Counted from the first letter of the stretch, positions 14,981 through 23,051 are shown. The stretch is 64,000 nt of DNA from Leifsonia shinshuensis (GCF_014217625.1 NZ_CP043641.1:3100001-3164000); one strand, 5' to 3'. Notes: generated from the letters alone by a model not told the origin. Translations and numbers: made by a program.

Positions 14981-15691
14981 TCACCCGATCAGCGACACCG
15001 CCCGCGCGATCACCAGCGCCAGCAGCACGAACCCCGCGAACGACTCGAGTGCCATCAGCAGCTTCGCCCGGTGGGTCAGCGGCATCGTGTCGGTCGCGCT
15101 GAACGCCATCGAGTTGGACAGCGAGAAGTAGAAGTAGTCGATGTAGTTGGGCACCCAGTCCATCTTCTCGCTGGAGCCGCGGGCGACCTCCACGATCGTG
15201 CCGGCGTCCTCGTCCTGCGGGAACCGGAAGTCGGCCAGCGGCAGTCGCTTGCGTGCGAGGGTGACGCGCGCCACCGGTCCGCCGCGGTCCATCGTCCAGT
15301 AGACCAGCGCGAACGCGATCACGTTGGTGATCCACACCTGGAGCGAGGCGAGCAGGATCTCCTGCCCGTTGCCGTGCTTGTTGAGCAGCCGCACCACGGT
15401 CTCCACGAACGCGATCTGGTTGGCGGCGAGGATGAGCACCGCCAGCGCGATCTCCGCACGCCGCGACCACCTCGACTCGCGGGCCAGCCGATGCGGGTTG
15501 TAGATGATGAGCGCGACCAGCATCAGCACGCAGACGCCCACCACCGACCAGCGGGCGATCGGCGGGACGACGCTCGGGAGGAGCGCGTACGCCACCAGTG
15601 CGACCAGGGTGCCGATCACCGCGGGCCAGCGGTGCTCGGGGGCGACGGCCCGCCCGCGCCTGTCGTCGTCGGAGTCGTCCTCGTGGCTCAT
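14981..15691 (-). CDS. Integral membrane protein with channel-like C-terminus lacking a selectivity filter
   Basis: 236 residues with an acidic N-terminal tail, four to five membrane helices and a C-terminal helix-loop-helix: YIDYFYFSLSNSMAFSATDTMPLT then AKLLMALESFAGFVLLALVIA. This outline copies the pore-loop and inner helix of K+ channels (F-Y-F-S, then D-x-x-P-L-T), but the TVGYGD filter is replaced by FSATDTMP. I believe it belongs to a group of membrane proteins called DUF1345 or close to it. ATG at 15689-15691 with TACTGT 7 nt upstream. Overlong start further upstream rejected because it crosses the next gene. Confidence 0.78.
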   Translation of the reverse strand: MSHEDDSDDDRRGRAVAPEHRWPAVIGTLVALVAYALLPSVVPPIARWSVVGVCVLMLVALIIYNPHRLARESRWSRRAEIALAVLILAANQIAFVETVVRLLNKHGNGQEILLASLQVWITNVIAFALVYWTMDRGGPVARVTLARKRLPLADFRFPQDEDAGTIVEVARGSSEKMDWVPNYIDYFYFSLSNSMAFSATDTMPLTHRAKLLMALESFAGFVLLALVIARAVSLIG

Positions 15692-15708
15692 TCCGTGGAC
15701 AGTACGCC

Positions 15709-15957
15709 TCAGTTGAAGATGGCCCACTCCGAACGGCTGATCTTGGCGCGCTGGCCGTTGATCACCAGGTACCAGCTCTCCTCGTCGCGATGGAGGTACT
15801 GGGCGAGCATGGTGGTGTACCGCCACTCGCCATTGACCTGGCTCCAGCGGATCAGGGAGATGAGCTGCCCTTGGCGCAGGTAGGGCACCGCCACGAAGTC
15901 ATCGTGGCGCGGATGTTCCGGACCGCCGATCTGGCGCCCCGTCCTCGGAGTGCTCAT
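15709..15957 (-). CDS. Conserved hypothetical protein, 82 aa
   Basis: 82 residues, soluble, with several Trp and Tyr in alternating beta-like sections (GQLISLIRWSQVNGEWRYTT, SWYLVINGQRAKISRSEWAIF). No motif recognised. Lies 17 bp upstream of the channel-like gene on the same strand. TAAAGT is 5 nt before the ATG. The DNA just upstream (15961-16028) is notably AT-richer than elsewhere in the window. Confidence 0.65.
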   Translation of the reverse strand: MSTPRTGRQIGGPEHPRHDDFVAVPYLRQGQLISLIRWSQVNGEWRYTTMLAQYLHRDEESWYLVINGQRAKISRSEWAIFN

Positions 15958-16028
15958 GCGTCACTTTAACCCCAAGAGACGCGATTTGGGAACAGTTTCG
16001 AAGATGTTGAAATGAAATAGATTTCGTG

Positions 16029-16559
16029 TCAATCAGCTATGGATTCGCTGTGCAGGCGGAGGGTCCAGACCGTGAGCGGACGGCCGTCGACATGCGTCCC
16101 TGAGCGGAAGCGCGTGAAGCCGCAGCGCACTGCCACTGCCTCGCTCGCGGCGTTCCCGTCCAGCGTGCTGAGCCAGACGACGCGCTCGCCCTGAGCGCCG
16201 AGCCACGCGGAGAGCGCGCTGACGGCGCTGGTCACGAGGCCGCGGCCCCGCGCCTCCGGACGGAGGGCGTAGAAGACCTCGAAGCCGTCCTCCGACTTCC
16301 CGAAGCCGACGGTCCCGAGCGCTTCGCCGCCTTCGTCGACGACGTAGCGGATCCCGTGGGCGGCGTCGGCCGCGCGCACGTTGCGCTGGGCGCGGAGCCG
16401 CGCGCCGTCCTCGTCCAGGTCGGCGGGGTACATGGTCCAGGTCGGGACGTCCTCGACACGGGCCAGGGTGAGCTCGATGGGCCAGTCGTCCGCCTCGAGG
16501 CGGCGGAGGACGACGCCGGCGTGGTCGTCGAGGGCGAGGCGCAGCGGGAACGGGTCCAT
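16029..16559 (-). CDS. GNAT N-acetyltransferase (RimJ/RimL-like)
   Basis: 176 residues. The acetyl-CoA loop is seen as ALRPEARGRGLVTSAVSALS (R-x-x-G-x-G type), preceded by the strand GTVGFGKSEDGFEVFYAL and followed by GNAASEAVAVRCGFTRF, the usual C-terminal signature where a neighbouring residue change gives a new rotamer site. Substrate unknown. TAGCCT lies 6 nt from the ATG at 16557-16559. Confidence 0.85.
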   Translation of the reverse strand: MDPFPLRLALDDHAGVVLRRLEADDWPIELTLARVEDVPTWTMYPADLDEDGARLRAQRNVRAADAAHGIRYVVDEGGEALGTVGFGKSEDGFEVFYALRPEARGRGLVTSAVSALSAWLGAQGERVVWLSTLDGNAASEAVAVRCGFTRFRSGTHVDGRPLTVWTLRLHSESIAD

Positions 16560-16625
16560 GCCAGGAGGCTACGCCACGGGCCGCGGCCGATCGGGCGACC
16601 GGCCGCGACCCTGAGCGGGCGGAGG

Positions 16626-17645
16626 TCAGCTCGCCGGGGACAGCACCGGCACCGTCGCGACGGCGCGGGTGCGCACCGACTCGTAGGCGCCGAGGATGAT
16701 GCCGAGCACCTCGATGCCCTCCTTCTGCGTGTGCAGCGGGCGGGTGCCGTCGAGGACGCTGCGCGCGAAGTGATTCAGCTCCTCGCCGAACTGGTGCACC
16801 GGCTCCAGTTCGATGACGGTCGGCTCGGCCTCGCCGCGCTTCTTGAGCGTGAGCGTCGTGCCGTCGGAGGTCAGGCTGCCCAGCTCGCCGACGGCCGAGA
16901 ACTTCTCGGTTCCCGGCGCCGCCTCGTACGCCCAGCTCGTGACGACGGTGCCGATGACGCCGTTGTCGAAGCGGACGAGCACGGTGGCGGAGTCCTCGCC
17001 CTCCATGAACGACAGCCGGTGCGTGGCGAGCATGGCGGTGACCTCCACCGGGGCGCCGCCGGCCAGGTGCAGCAGCAGGTAGGTCGGGTGGTAGCCGGTG
17101 TCGATCAGCTCGCCGCCGCCGGAGGTCGACGCGTGCGCGCGCCAGCCCATGTTCGCCGGGTCGAAGTCGTTGAAGAACGAGTCGGTCGTGCGCACCTCGT
17201 AGACGCGCCCGATCGCGCCGGACTCGATCAGCTCCTTCGCCCGGGCGACGGCCGGGAGGAACAGCTGGTTGTGCGCGCACATCAGCGTGACCCCGGCCTC
17301 CTCGACCGCGGCGGAGACCTCGGCGGCCTCCTCCGGGGTCAGGCACAGCGGCTTCTCGCACAGGATGTGCTTGCCTGCTCGGGCGGCGGCGACGATCGCG
17401 TCCTTGTGCAGGTGGTGCGGGAGGCAGATGTCGACGGCGTCGATGTCGGCCTCGGCGAGCATGACGCGGTAGTCGGCGTAGATCGCCGCGCCGGCCGCCT
17501 CCGCGCGTTTCTCGGCGCTCTCGCGCACCGGGTCGGACACGGCGGCGAAGGTGATGACGTCGGGGTTGCGGAGGTAGCCCTCCACGTGCGCGCCGGCGAT
17601 GCCGCCGGCCCCGATCAGCCCGATACGAACGGTGTTGCTGGACAT
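16626..17645 (-). CDS. Gfo/Idh/MocA family NAD(P)-dependent oxidoreductase
   Basis: 339 residues. Rossmann start RIGLIGAGGIAGAHVEG, the family signature CEKPLCLTPEEAAEV with the catalytic Lys of E-K-P, and a C-terminal barrel with GGELIDTGYHPTYLLLHL, where the Asp and His are active-site residues. Acts on a sugar, inositol or a related cyclitol. Ribosome site GGGAG 7 nt before the ATG at 17643-17645. Second of two related oxidoreductases on this strand, separated from the first by a family B hairpin. Confidence 0.9.
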   Translation of the reverse strand: MSSNTVRIGLIGAGGIAGAHVEGYLRNPDVITFAAVSDPVRESAEKRAEAAGAAIYADYRVMLAEADIDAVDICLPHHLHKDAIVAAARAGKHILCEKPLCLTPEEAAEVSAAVEEAGVTLMCAHNQLFLPAVARAKELIESGAIGRVYEVRTTDSFFNDFDPANMGWRAHASTSGGGELIDTGYHPTYLLLHLAGGAPVEVTAMLATHRLSFMEGEDSATVLVRFDNGVIGTVVTSWAYEAAPGTEKFSAVGELGSLTSDGTTLTLKKRGEAEPTVIELEPVHQFGEELNHFARSVLDGTRPLHTQKEGIEVLGIILGAYESVRTRAVATVPVLSPAS

Positions 17646-17666
17646 AGAAGAACTCCCAAGGGGATC

Positions 17667-17721
17667 GAGGGGCATGTGAACGCCCCGAAAAGTGCCGCTT
17701 GAGGGCGTTTGCGTGCCCCTC
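17667..17721. repeat. Family B hairpin repeat, copy 1
   Basis: Inverted repeat with arms 17667-17687 and 17701-17721 (left arm begins GAGGGGCATGTGAACGCCCC; right arm ends GCGTGCCCCTC), three or four mismatches in the stem, and a 13-nt loop. Clearly the same element as 35173-35221: both share the tail TGCCCCTCGGCGG, the AAAA in the loop and the arm sequence. It lies between two co-directional oxidoreductase genes. Confidence 0.85.
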
Positions 17722-17751
17722 GGCGGAGAGAAGGTGTGGAGAAGGTGGGGG

Positions 17752-18750
17752 TCAGCGGGTGGCGGCCGGCACGGCGGGCTCGACGGGGCGGCCTTCGGCG
17801 GCGGAGGCATTCGCCGCGACCACGACGCGGGTGAGCGCGAGCGCGTGGTCGAGGTTCGCGTCGGCCCGGCTGCCGTCGTGGATGCGTTCCACCCACTCGT
17901 CGAACGCGCCGGCGCCGTTGTCGGGCACCGCCAGCTCCTGCCAGCCGTCTCCGGTGTTCAGGAACAGGCCGCCCGCGGCGCCGCCGTACGAGAGCGCGCC
18001 GTGCGTGCCGCGCAGCTCGATGGTGAAGTCGCCCGGGCTCTGCACGAGGCTCGCCTCGATGACGCCGATCCGTCCGCCGTCGAACTCGGCCGTGACCACC
18101 GCGTTGTCGTCCACCTCGCGGCCGGTGAGGCTCCCGTAGGTGGCGGTGACCCGCTGCGGCTCGCTCCGGTGGAACAGGCGCGTGAGGTAGATCGGGTGGC
18201 AGCCGAGGTCGGTCAGTGCGCCGCCGTAGGCCTCCGCGAGGTTGCCGAACCGGTCGGGCAGCCAGCCGGCGATCCAGCCGTCGTGCGCCAGGCGCACCCG
18301 GCTGTAGGCCAGTTCGCCGAGCGTGCCGGCGTCGAGGACCTCCTGGATCGCGGCGGTGTAGCCGTGGTACAGGCGGGGGAGCGAGACCACGAGCGAGACG
18401 CCCGCGGTGTCGGCGGCGGCGACGAGCGCGTCGGCGTCCGCCACGGTCGGCGCGAGCACCTTCTCGGTGAAGACGTGCTTGCCCGCGGCGATGGCGCGCG
18501 AGATCACATCGACATGCTGGTCGGTGGAGGTGGTGACCGTGACGCCGTCGAGGGAATCTCGGGCGAGCAGTTCGTCGAGGTCGGCGACGAACTCGACGTC
18601 GAACTTCTCCGCGGCCTCCCGGCCGCGTTCGGGGTCGTCGTCCCAGATGGCGACGAGGGTGGTGCCGGGATGCTCCTGGGCGTCGCGGGCGTAATCGCGC
18701 CCGTGGACGTGCCAGAAGCCGAGCGCAGCGACAGCGAGTGGTTGGGACAT
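17752..18750 (-). CDS. Gfo/Idh/MocA family oxidoreductase
   Basis: 332 residues. N-terminal Rossmann fold is somewhat unusual: VAALGFWHVHGRDYA in place of GxGxxG. The EKP motif is TEKVLAPTVADADAL, so the Lys is kept but the Pro is changed to Val. The C-terminal part has GGALTDLGCHPIYLTRLF with the conserved Asp and His. Ribosome site AGGAGG precedes the ATG at 18748-18750. Distantly related to the downstream enzyme; the two may act in sequence on one sugar, but nothing in the sequence names the substrate. Confidence 0.87.
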   Translation of the reverse strand: MSQPLAVAALGFWHVHGRDYARDAQEHPGTTLVAIWDDDPERGREAAEKFDVEFVADLDELLARDSLDGVTVTTSTDQHVDVISRAIAAGKHVFTEKVLAPTVADADALVAAADTAGVSLVVSLPRLYHGYTAAIQEVLDAGTLGELAYSRVRLAHDGWIAGWLPDRFGNLAEAYGGALTDLGCHPIYLTRLFHRSEPQRVTATYGSLTGREVDDNAVVTAEFDGGRIGVIEASLVQSPGDFTIELRGTHGALSYGGAAGGLFLNTGDGWQELAVPDNGAGAFDEWVERIHDGSRADANLDHALALTRVVVAANASAAEGRPVEPAVPAATR

Positions 18751-18874
18751 GCCTGTGAAGGCCTCCTTGCCTGGTATTCGATGCGCGCGAACCCGTCCAG
18801 CCTAACCACTTCGCGGTGTCCGCCGCACGTCTTTTGCCGGATTGCCAGCAGAAGTGGCCCGCGTCCGATCGAGC

Positions 18875-18927
18875 ATTCGTGCCGAATCGCTGCTTTCGCG
18901 CACCCAGAGTCGACATTCGTGCCGAAT
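18875..18927. repeat. Family A palindrome pair, locus 2
   Basis: Two copies of ATTCGTGCCGAAT at 18875-18887 and 18915-18927, exactly 40 bp start to start, in the gap between the divergent oxidoreductase and alpha/beta hydrolase genes. The second copy ends 15 bp before the TAGCGT box of the hydrolase gene. Same element as at 9147, 36261 and 53855. Confidence 0.9.
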
Positions 18928-18955
18928 CGCGCGGGAGACGGTAGCGTCGGGGGGT

Positions 18956-19723
18956 GTGACGCGGATAGTCCTGCATCGGGAGTGGCACGGCGACGAGGAC
19001 TTGCCGCACCCGCCGCTGCTGCTGATCCACGGCGGCGGCTCCACGATCCCGTCGAACTGGGGGATGCTGCTCCCGCTCCTGGAGCGCAGCCGCTCGGTGC
19101 TCGCGGTCGAGCTGCAGGGCCACGGCCGCACGGAGTCCGGCGACCGCGAGCCGTCGTTCGAGGAGTCGGCGGACGACGTCGCCGCCGTACTGGAGGAGCT
19201 GCGGCTCGGCCCGGTCGACGTGCTCGGCTTCAGCAACGGCGGCCAGGTCGCGTTCCAGCTCGCCGCCCGGCATCCCGGGCGGGTGCGCCGGCTGGTGCTG
19301 GCGTCCGCCCCGCTGCGCAGGGACGCGATGGTCGACGGCTTCTGGGAGGGGCTGGAGGCCGGCCGCTTCGAGGACCTGCCCGCCGTCTACGCGGACGCCG
19401 ACCTCGCCGTCAGCCGCGACCTCGGTCACGCCCGGCGGATGTTCGAGCTCGACCGCGCGCTCATGCTGGGCTTCGAGGACTTCCCCGACGAGCTGGTCGC
19501 GTCGGTCGCCGCTCCGACGCTCGTGGTCGGCGCCGACCGCGACGTGGTCCGCGCAGAGCACTTCGTGGCGGTCACGGCGCTCCTGCCGGACGCGCGCCTG
19601 CTGATCGTGCCGGGCAGTCACGGCGACTACCTGGGCGAGGTGCTGGCCGCGGGAGGCGACGACCGGGCGCTGCGCGCGTTCCTGCCGCAGTTGCTGGCGT
19701 TCCTCGACGGGCGCCTGACATGA
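18956..19723 (+). CDS. Alpha/beta hydrolase
   Basis: 255 residues. The oxyanion strand ends LLLIHGGGSTIPS, the nucleophile Ser is in VLGFSNGGQVAFQ, the acid in VVGADRDVVRAEH and the catalytic His in IVPGSHGDYLG, giving a full triad. Cytoplasmic esterase, lactonase or similar. GTG at 18956 chosen; TAGCGT lies 8 nt upstream, and the in-frame region before it is the repeat locus, so the longer version is unlikely. Confidence 0.88.
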   Translation: MTRIVLHREWHGDEDLPHPPLLLIHGGGSTIPSNWGMLLPLLERSRSVLAVELQGHGRTESGDREPSFEESADDVAAVLEELRLGPVDVLGFSNGGQVAFQLAARHPGRVRRLVLASAPLRRDAMVDGFWEGLEAGRFEDLPAVYADADLAVSRDLGHARRMFELDRALMLGFEDFPDELVASVAAPTLVVGADRDVVRAEHFVAVTALLPDARLLIVPGSHGDYLGEVLAAGGDDRALRAFLPQLLAFLDGRLT

Positions 19724-19814
19724 GGCGCAGGCCGCCCGAGCCGTCGAGTTAGCCCGCGCGAAACGCTGGCAATCCGCCCGCGGAGGCGATGTGCGGTCGC
19801 GCGTCCTGGCAGGC

Positions 19815-19990
19815 TGGAGCCCGTCGAAGGGGAGTAGCTCCCCGCGGCACGTCGACACACTGGCCGGCCACGAAGCCCGGCCCGGCGTGCCACCTCGCGC
19901 AGCGCGTCAGCGTCCGCGGGGCGAGCGAGACCTTCGGCCACCCGTCAGCGGTGGCCGGTCTCCTCGCGCGCCCGGTCGCCGCGCGAGCGA
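19815..19990 (+). ncRNA. yybP-ykoY (manganese) riboswitch
   Basis: The first conserved loop reads GAAGGGGAGTAGC at 19827-19839, and the second GCGAGCGAGACC at 19921-19932, both diagnostic of this class, with GTCGACACACTGGCCGG between them. P1 can form from CGAAGG (19825-19830) and CCTTCG (19931-19936). Downstream is a hairpin whose lower stem pairs GAGACC (19927-19932) with GGTCTC (19957-19962) and upper stem GGCCACC (19936-19942) with GGTGGCC (19950-19956), so it competes with the aptamer. A last hairpin, TCGCGCG/CGCGCGA (19964-19970/19980-19986), abuts the ribosome site GAGAGGA. Known members bind Mn2+ and switch on exporters. Confidence 0.9.
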
Positions 19991-20002
19991 GAGGACCGTC
20001 CG

Positions 20003-21283
20003 ATGCCAGGACCCGCCCCCGTCACCCGCCCCACACCCACCCGTTCCGTCACCGCGCCGCGCCGCCCGGGCGCTCGCCTTCTCGTCCCGCTTGGCATCGT
20101 CGCGGCCGTCGCAGCCCAGGGCGTCGCACTGCGGCTGACCGGCGTCGACCTCCCTCCTGCGGCCGGGATGCTCTCCTTCGGCCTCGCCATCGTCGCCGCC
20201 GCCTTCGCGCTCGCGTGGGCCGGTGAGGCCGCGGAGCTGGACATCTCGGGAGGCCTCGCCGTCGGCCTTCTCGCCGTCATCGCGATCCTGCCCGAGTACG
20301 CGATCGACCTCTACTTCGCGTTCTCCGCCGGCGCCGACCCGTCGCTGGCGCCGTATGCGGCTGCCAACATGACCGGCTCCAACCGGCTCCTCCTCGGGTT
20401 CGGCTGGCCCTTCCTGCTGCTGGTCGCCTTCCTCGCGCTCCGGGCGCTGCGCGGGCGCCGCTCGCCCGACCCGGACGTGCGCAGCAAGCCGTTCGCGATC
20501 GCGCTGCCGCGGCAGAACCGCACCGAGCTCGGCCTCCTGCTGGTCGCCTCTGCGCTGACCCTCGTCATCCCGCTGACCGGCCGGATCGACGTCGCCCTCG
20601 GGGTCGTCCTCCTGGCGCTGTTCGTCTACTACCTGGTCCGCGTGGCTCACAACGAGACCGAGGAGCCCGAGCTGGTGGGCGTCGCCCGCGACCTCGGTGC
20701 GTTGCCGAAGCGGGTTCGCCGCGCGACCGTCGTCGGGATCTTCGTCGTCGCGGCGATCGTGATCCTGCTGCTCGCCGAGCCGTTCGCGCACAGTCTGGTC
20801 TCGGGAGGCCGCGCTCTCGGGATCGACGACTTCCTGCTGGTGCAGTGGCTCGCCCCGCTCGCCTCCGAGGCTCCCGAGTTCGTGATCGCGGTGCTCTTCG
20901 TCGTGCGGGGCCGGGCGGCGGCGGGCCTCGGCATCCTGCTCGCGAGCAAGGTCAACCAGTGGACGGCGCTCGTCGGCACCCTCCCGCTGGCGCACGCGAT
21001 CGGCGGCGGAGGCTGGGCGCTGCCGCTCGACGCACGGCAGACCGAGGAGTTCGTCCTGACGGCGACGCAGACCCTGCTGGGCGTCGCCGTCCTGCTGTCG
21101 CTGCGGTTCGGCTGGCGCTGGGCGGTCGCCCTGTTCGTGCTGTTCGCCGCCACCTTCGTGTTCCCGTCGACGGAGGCGCGCTGGATCGTCTCCGGCGGCT
21201 ACGCGCTGCTGGCCATCGTGCTGTTCGCGGTGCGGGGACGCGCGCTCGGGCGGGCGCTGGCGGCGCCGTTCCGGAGGTCGTGA
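20003..21283 (+). CDS. Cation antiporter (Ca2+/cation antiporter superfamily), predicted Mn2+ or Ca2+ exporter
   Basis: 426 residues, about ten to eleven membrane helices. The two inverted alpha repeats are visible: LLAVIAILPEYAIDLYFAF with GAAANMTGSN-like NMTGSNRLLLGFG, and LAPLASEAPEFVIAVLFVV with ASKVNQWTALVG. The paired Glu residues (LPEY, SEAPEF) are the cation ligands. Control by the upstream manganese riboswitch makes Mn2+ export the best guess; the family name alone would give Na+/Ca2+ or H+/Ca2+. Start ATG 20003, with GAGAGGA at 19989-19995. Confidence 0.88.
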   Translation: MPGPAPVTRPTPTRSVTAPRRPGARLLVPLGIVAAVAAQGVALRLTGVDLPPAAGMLSFGLAIVAAAFALAWAGEAAELDISGGLAVGLLAVIAILPEYAIDLYFAFSAGADPSLAPYAAANMTGSNRLLLGFGWPFLLLVAFLALRALRGRRSPDPDVRSKPFAIALPRQNRTELGLLLVASALTLVIPLTGRIDVALGVVLLALFVYYLVRVAHNETEEPELVGVARDLGALPKRVRRATVVGIFVVAAIVILLLAEPFAHSLVSGGRALGIDDFLLVQWLAPLASEAPEFVIAVLFVVRGRAAAGLGILLASKVNQWTALVGTLPLAHAIGGGGWALPLDARQTEEFVLTATQTLLGVAVLLSLRFGWRWAVALFVLFAATFVFPSTEARWIVSGGYALLAIVLFAVRGRALGRALAAPFRRS

Positions 21284-21419
21284 CCAGGCGCGTAGCGCTT
21301 CGGGTCGGAGCGCTTTGCCAGGGAGAGCGCTTTCCCGCGCTGGACCAGCAGTATCGGTGAACCGGGTCGGTGTCAATCCCCTCTATTCGCCCAGCAGTTC
21401 GCCCTCGAAGTGAGGCACT

Positions 21420-21746
21420 ATGGCACGTATGGGAAAACTGCTCTACGGCGCAGGTCAGGAGTATGACCTCGACGACCGCGTGCTGAGCCACGTCAAGCTC
21501 GCGATCGTCGCCAAACTGCGCCGCCATGAGAGCTTCCTGCTCAATTGGGACGTGCCCGTCGACCAGGGTTCGGGGCGCGTCTCGCTCTGGATCAGCCGCG
21601 AGATCCCGTTGGCGTTCCAGTTCGCCGGGAGCCGCCCTCCGGCGATCAACGCGCAGTGGCTGGAGGCGCTCATGCACACCTCGCAGCGCACCGGCGGCAT
21701 GGTCGTGATGGCCGAGGACCAGCTCGAGCAGCACTTGCCCGTTTGA
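21420..21746 (+). CDS. DUF7882-type conserved protein
   Basis: 108 residues. MGKLLYGAGQEYDLDDRVLSH, then AKLRRHESFLLNW, SGRVSLWISREIPLAFQFAGSRPPAINAQWLEALM match the pattern of a small protein family I know as DUF7882, abundant and multi-copy in Microbacteriaceae. Function unknown. The start might be 9 bp further on (ATG 21429, MGKLLYG), which is where the family usually begins. The stretch 21284-21419 upstream holds nothing I recognise apart from three AGCGCTT-like words (21296, 21309, 21327). Confidence 0.8.
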   Translation: MARMGKLLYGAGQEYDLDDRVLSHVKLAIVAKLRRHESFLLNWDVPVDQGSGRVSLWISREIPLAFQFAGSRPPAINAQWLEALMHTSQRTGGMVVMAEDQLEQHLPV

Positions 21747-21750
21747 TCGA

Positions 21751-22641
21751 TCAATCGCCGCGCGCGTCGTCGAGAGCTCGCTCCGCGTCCCGCACGGCGT
21801 GCTGCAGCTCGGGGATGCGCCGCCGGAGCGCGCGCTCGGCGGCCTTCGACTCGGCGAGCTCGGCCTCGGTGCGCTGAAGGCGCCGTTCGAGCGTGTCGCG
21901 CTCGGCCTCCAGGTCGGAGCGGCGTTCGACCTCCGTGTCCAGCTCGTCGTCGAGCGCCTCGGCGTCGGCCCTGGCGCGCTCCAGGGCGCGCTCGGCGGCC
22001 CGGACGGTGCGCTCGCGCTCCCGGCGCTCGCTCGCGGACTCGGACCGCTCCTGCTCGGGCGCGTGCTCCGGCGGCGCCGTCTCCCGAGGTTTCGCCGTCT
22101 TCCGGCTCTTCGCCGGCGCGGCGGCCGCCACCGGCTCGGCGTTCCGCTGTGCCAGGGCGGCCAGCTCCTCCTCGTCCAGCGGCAGCGCGACAGCCTCGGA
22201 CACATCCACCGATTCCACGCCGGTCGACTCGAGCGCGCGCACCAGCATCCCGCTGCGCACGGCGGCGGCGGCGACCGGGTCCACCACCGCGGCCTGAAGG
22301 GTCTCCTCCACCTCGCGCCCGACCGCCGCGCTCGTCCCCAGGTCGCGGAGGGCGCGCTGCAGCAGGCGCTGCCGCTCGCGGGTCAGGTCGCGGATCGCGT
22401 CCCGGTCGCGGGCGGCGAAGGCGTCCCGCATCCGGTCGCCGAGGTCGAGGATGCGGTCGACCAGCTCGGGGTCGCGACGGGTCAGCGCGTTGACCGCCGC
22501 GGCGGACGCGGTCGGCTTGCGCAGAGCCGTGATGCTCGTGCGGAGGTCGCGGTCCGCGCCCGCGGCGGCCGCCGACCGCGCGGCGACGAACTCCGCGGGA
22601 TCGACCCCGTACAGGTCCGCGGCCACGTCGCGCAGGTCCAT
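21751..22641 (-). CDS. Coiled-coil hypothetical protein, 296 aa
   Basis: 296 residues in two halves. Residues 1-165 are helical and conserved-looking (DLYGVDPAEFVAARSAAAAG, RDPELVDRILDLGDRMRDAF). After a Pro/Lys/Ala linker, residues 200-295 are an uninterrupted Glu/Arg/Ala-rich coiled coil. No signal peptide. Actinobacterial proteins of this outline are common, function unknown; a structural or nucleoid role is possible but only an idea. TACACT sits 6 nt from the ATG. Confidence 0.8.
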   Translation of the reverse strand: MDLRDVAADLYGVDPAEFVAARSAAAAGADRDLRTSITALRKPTASAAAVNALTRRDPELVDRILDLGDRMRDAFAARDRDAIRDLTRERQRLLQRALRDLGTSAAVGREVEETLQAAVVDPVAAAAVRSGMLVRALESTGVESVDVSEAVALPLDEEELAALAQRNAEPVAAAAPAKSRKTAKPRETAPPEHAPEQERSESASERRERERTVRAAERALERARADAEALDDELDTEVERRSDLEAERDTLERRLQRTEAELAESKAAERALRRRIPELQHAVRDAERALDDARGD

Positions 22642-22666
22642 GGCGCGAGTGTACGCGTGCCGGGGC

Positions 22667-22930
22667 TCAGTGGTCGCGCAGCTCCTTCACGAGCTCCGAT
22701 TTGGTCTTCTTCGAGTAGCCGCTCAGGCCGAGCTCCTTGGCGCGCTTCTTCAGCTCCGGCACCGTCCAGTCGTCGTACGATCCCGACTCTCCGCCCTTGT
22801 GTCCGACGGACTTCCTGCCGCGCGCGGCGGCGGCGTTGGAGATGCGCGCGGACTTCTCCTTCGAGTTGCCTTCGTCGCGCAGCTTCTCGTAGAGCTCCTG
22901 GTCCTTGAGCGAGTTCTCCCGTCCGGGCAT
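22667..22930 (-). CDS. Small protein with Rho N-terminal-like (SAP) motif
   Basis: 87 residues. N-terminal half (LKDQELYEKLRDEGNSKEKSARISNAAAARGR) matches the DUF7218 type of small proteins; C-terminal half (WTVPELKKRAKELGLSGYSKKTKSELVKELRD) is a Rho N-terminal/SAP-like helix-extended loop-helix that binds nucleic acid. Basic overall. Lies downstream of nothing on its strand and 25 bp after the start of the coiled-coil gene's promoter. Probably a nucleic acid-binding accessory protein. Confidence 0.82.
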   Translation of the reverse strand: MPGRENSLKDQELYEKLRDEGNSKEKSARISNAAAARGRKSVGHKGGESGSYDDWTVPELKKRAKELGLSGYSKKTKSELVKELRDH

Positions 22931-22999
22931 CGTGTGCTCCTCTCGTCGTAGCCCGCAGGGTACGCCGCGGCGAGGCGCGCGCCAGGGGCCGGGAACGCC

Positions 23000-23035
23000 G
23001 AAGGGGTCCGCGACCGGATGGCCGCGGACCCCTTC
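23000..23035 (-). terminator. Hairpin terminator, 13-bp stem
   Basis: GAAGGGGTCCGCG (23000-23012) pairs perfectly with CGCGGACCCCTTC (23023-23035) around a 10-nt loop. It ends 16 bp from the stop codon of the leftward proline-rich membrane gene and is best read as its terminator. Confidence 0.82.
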
Positions 23036-23051
23036 ACGAAAGGTGCGAGGA

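Noticed and set aside
15692..15826. Longer start for the channel-like membrane protein
   Set aside because: Would overlap most of the 82-residue gene in another frame and lacks the TACTGT box found before the ATG at 15691.
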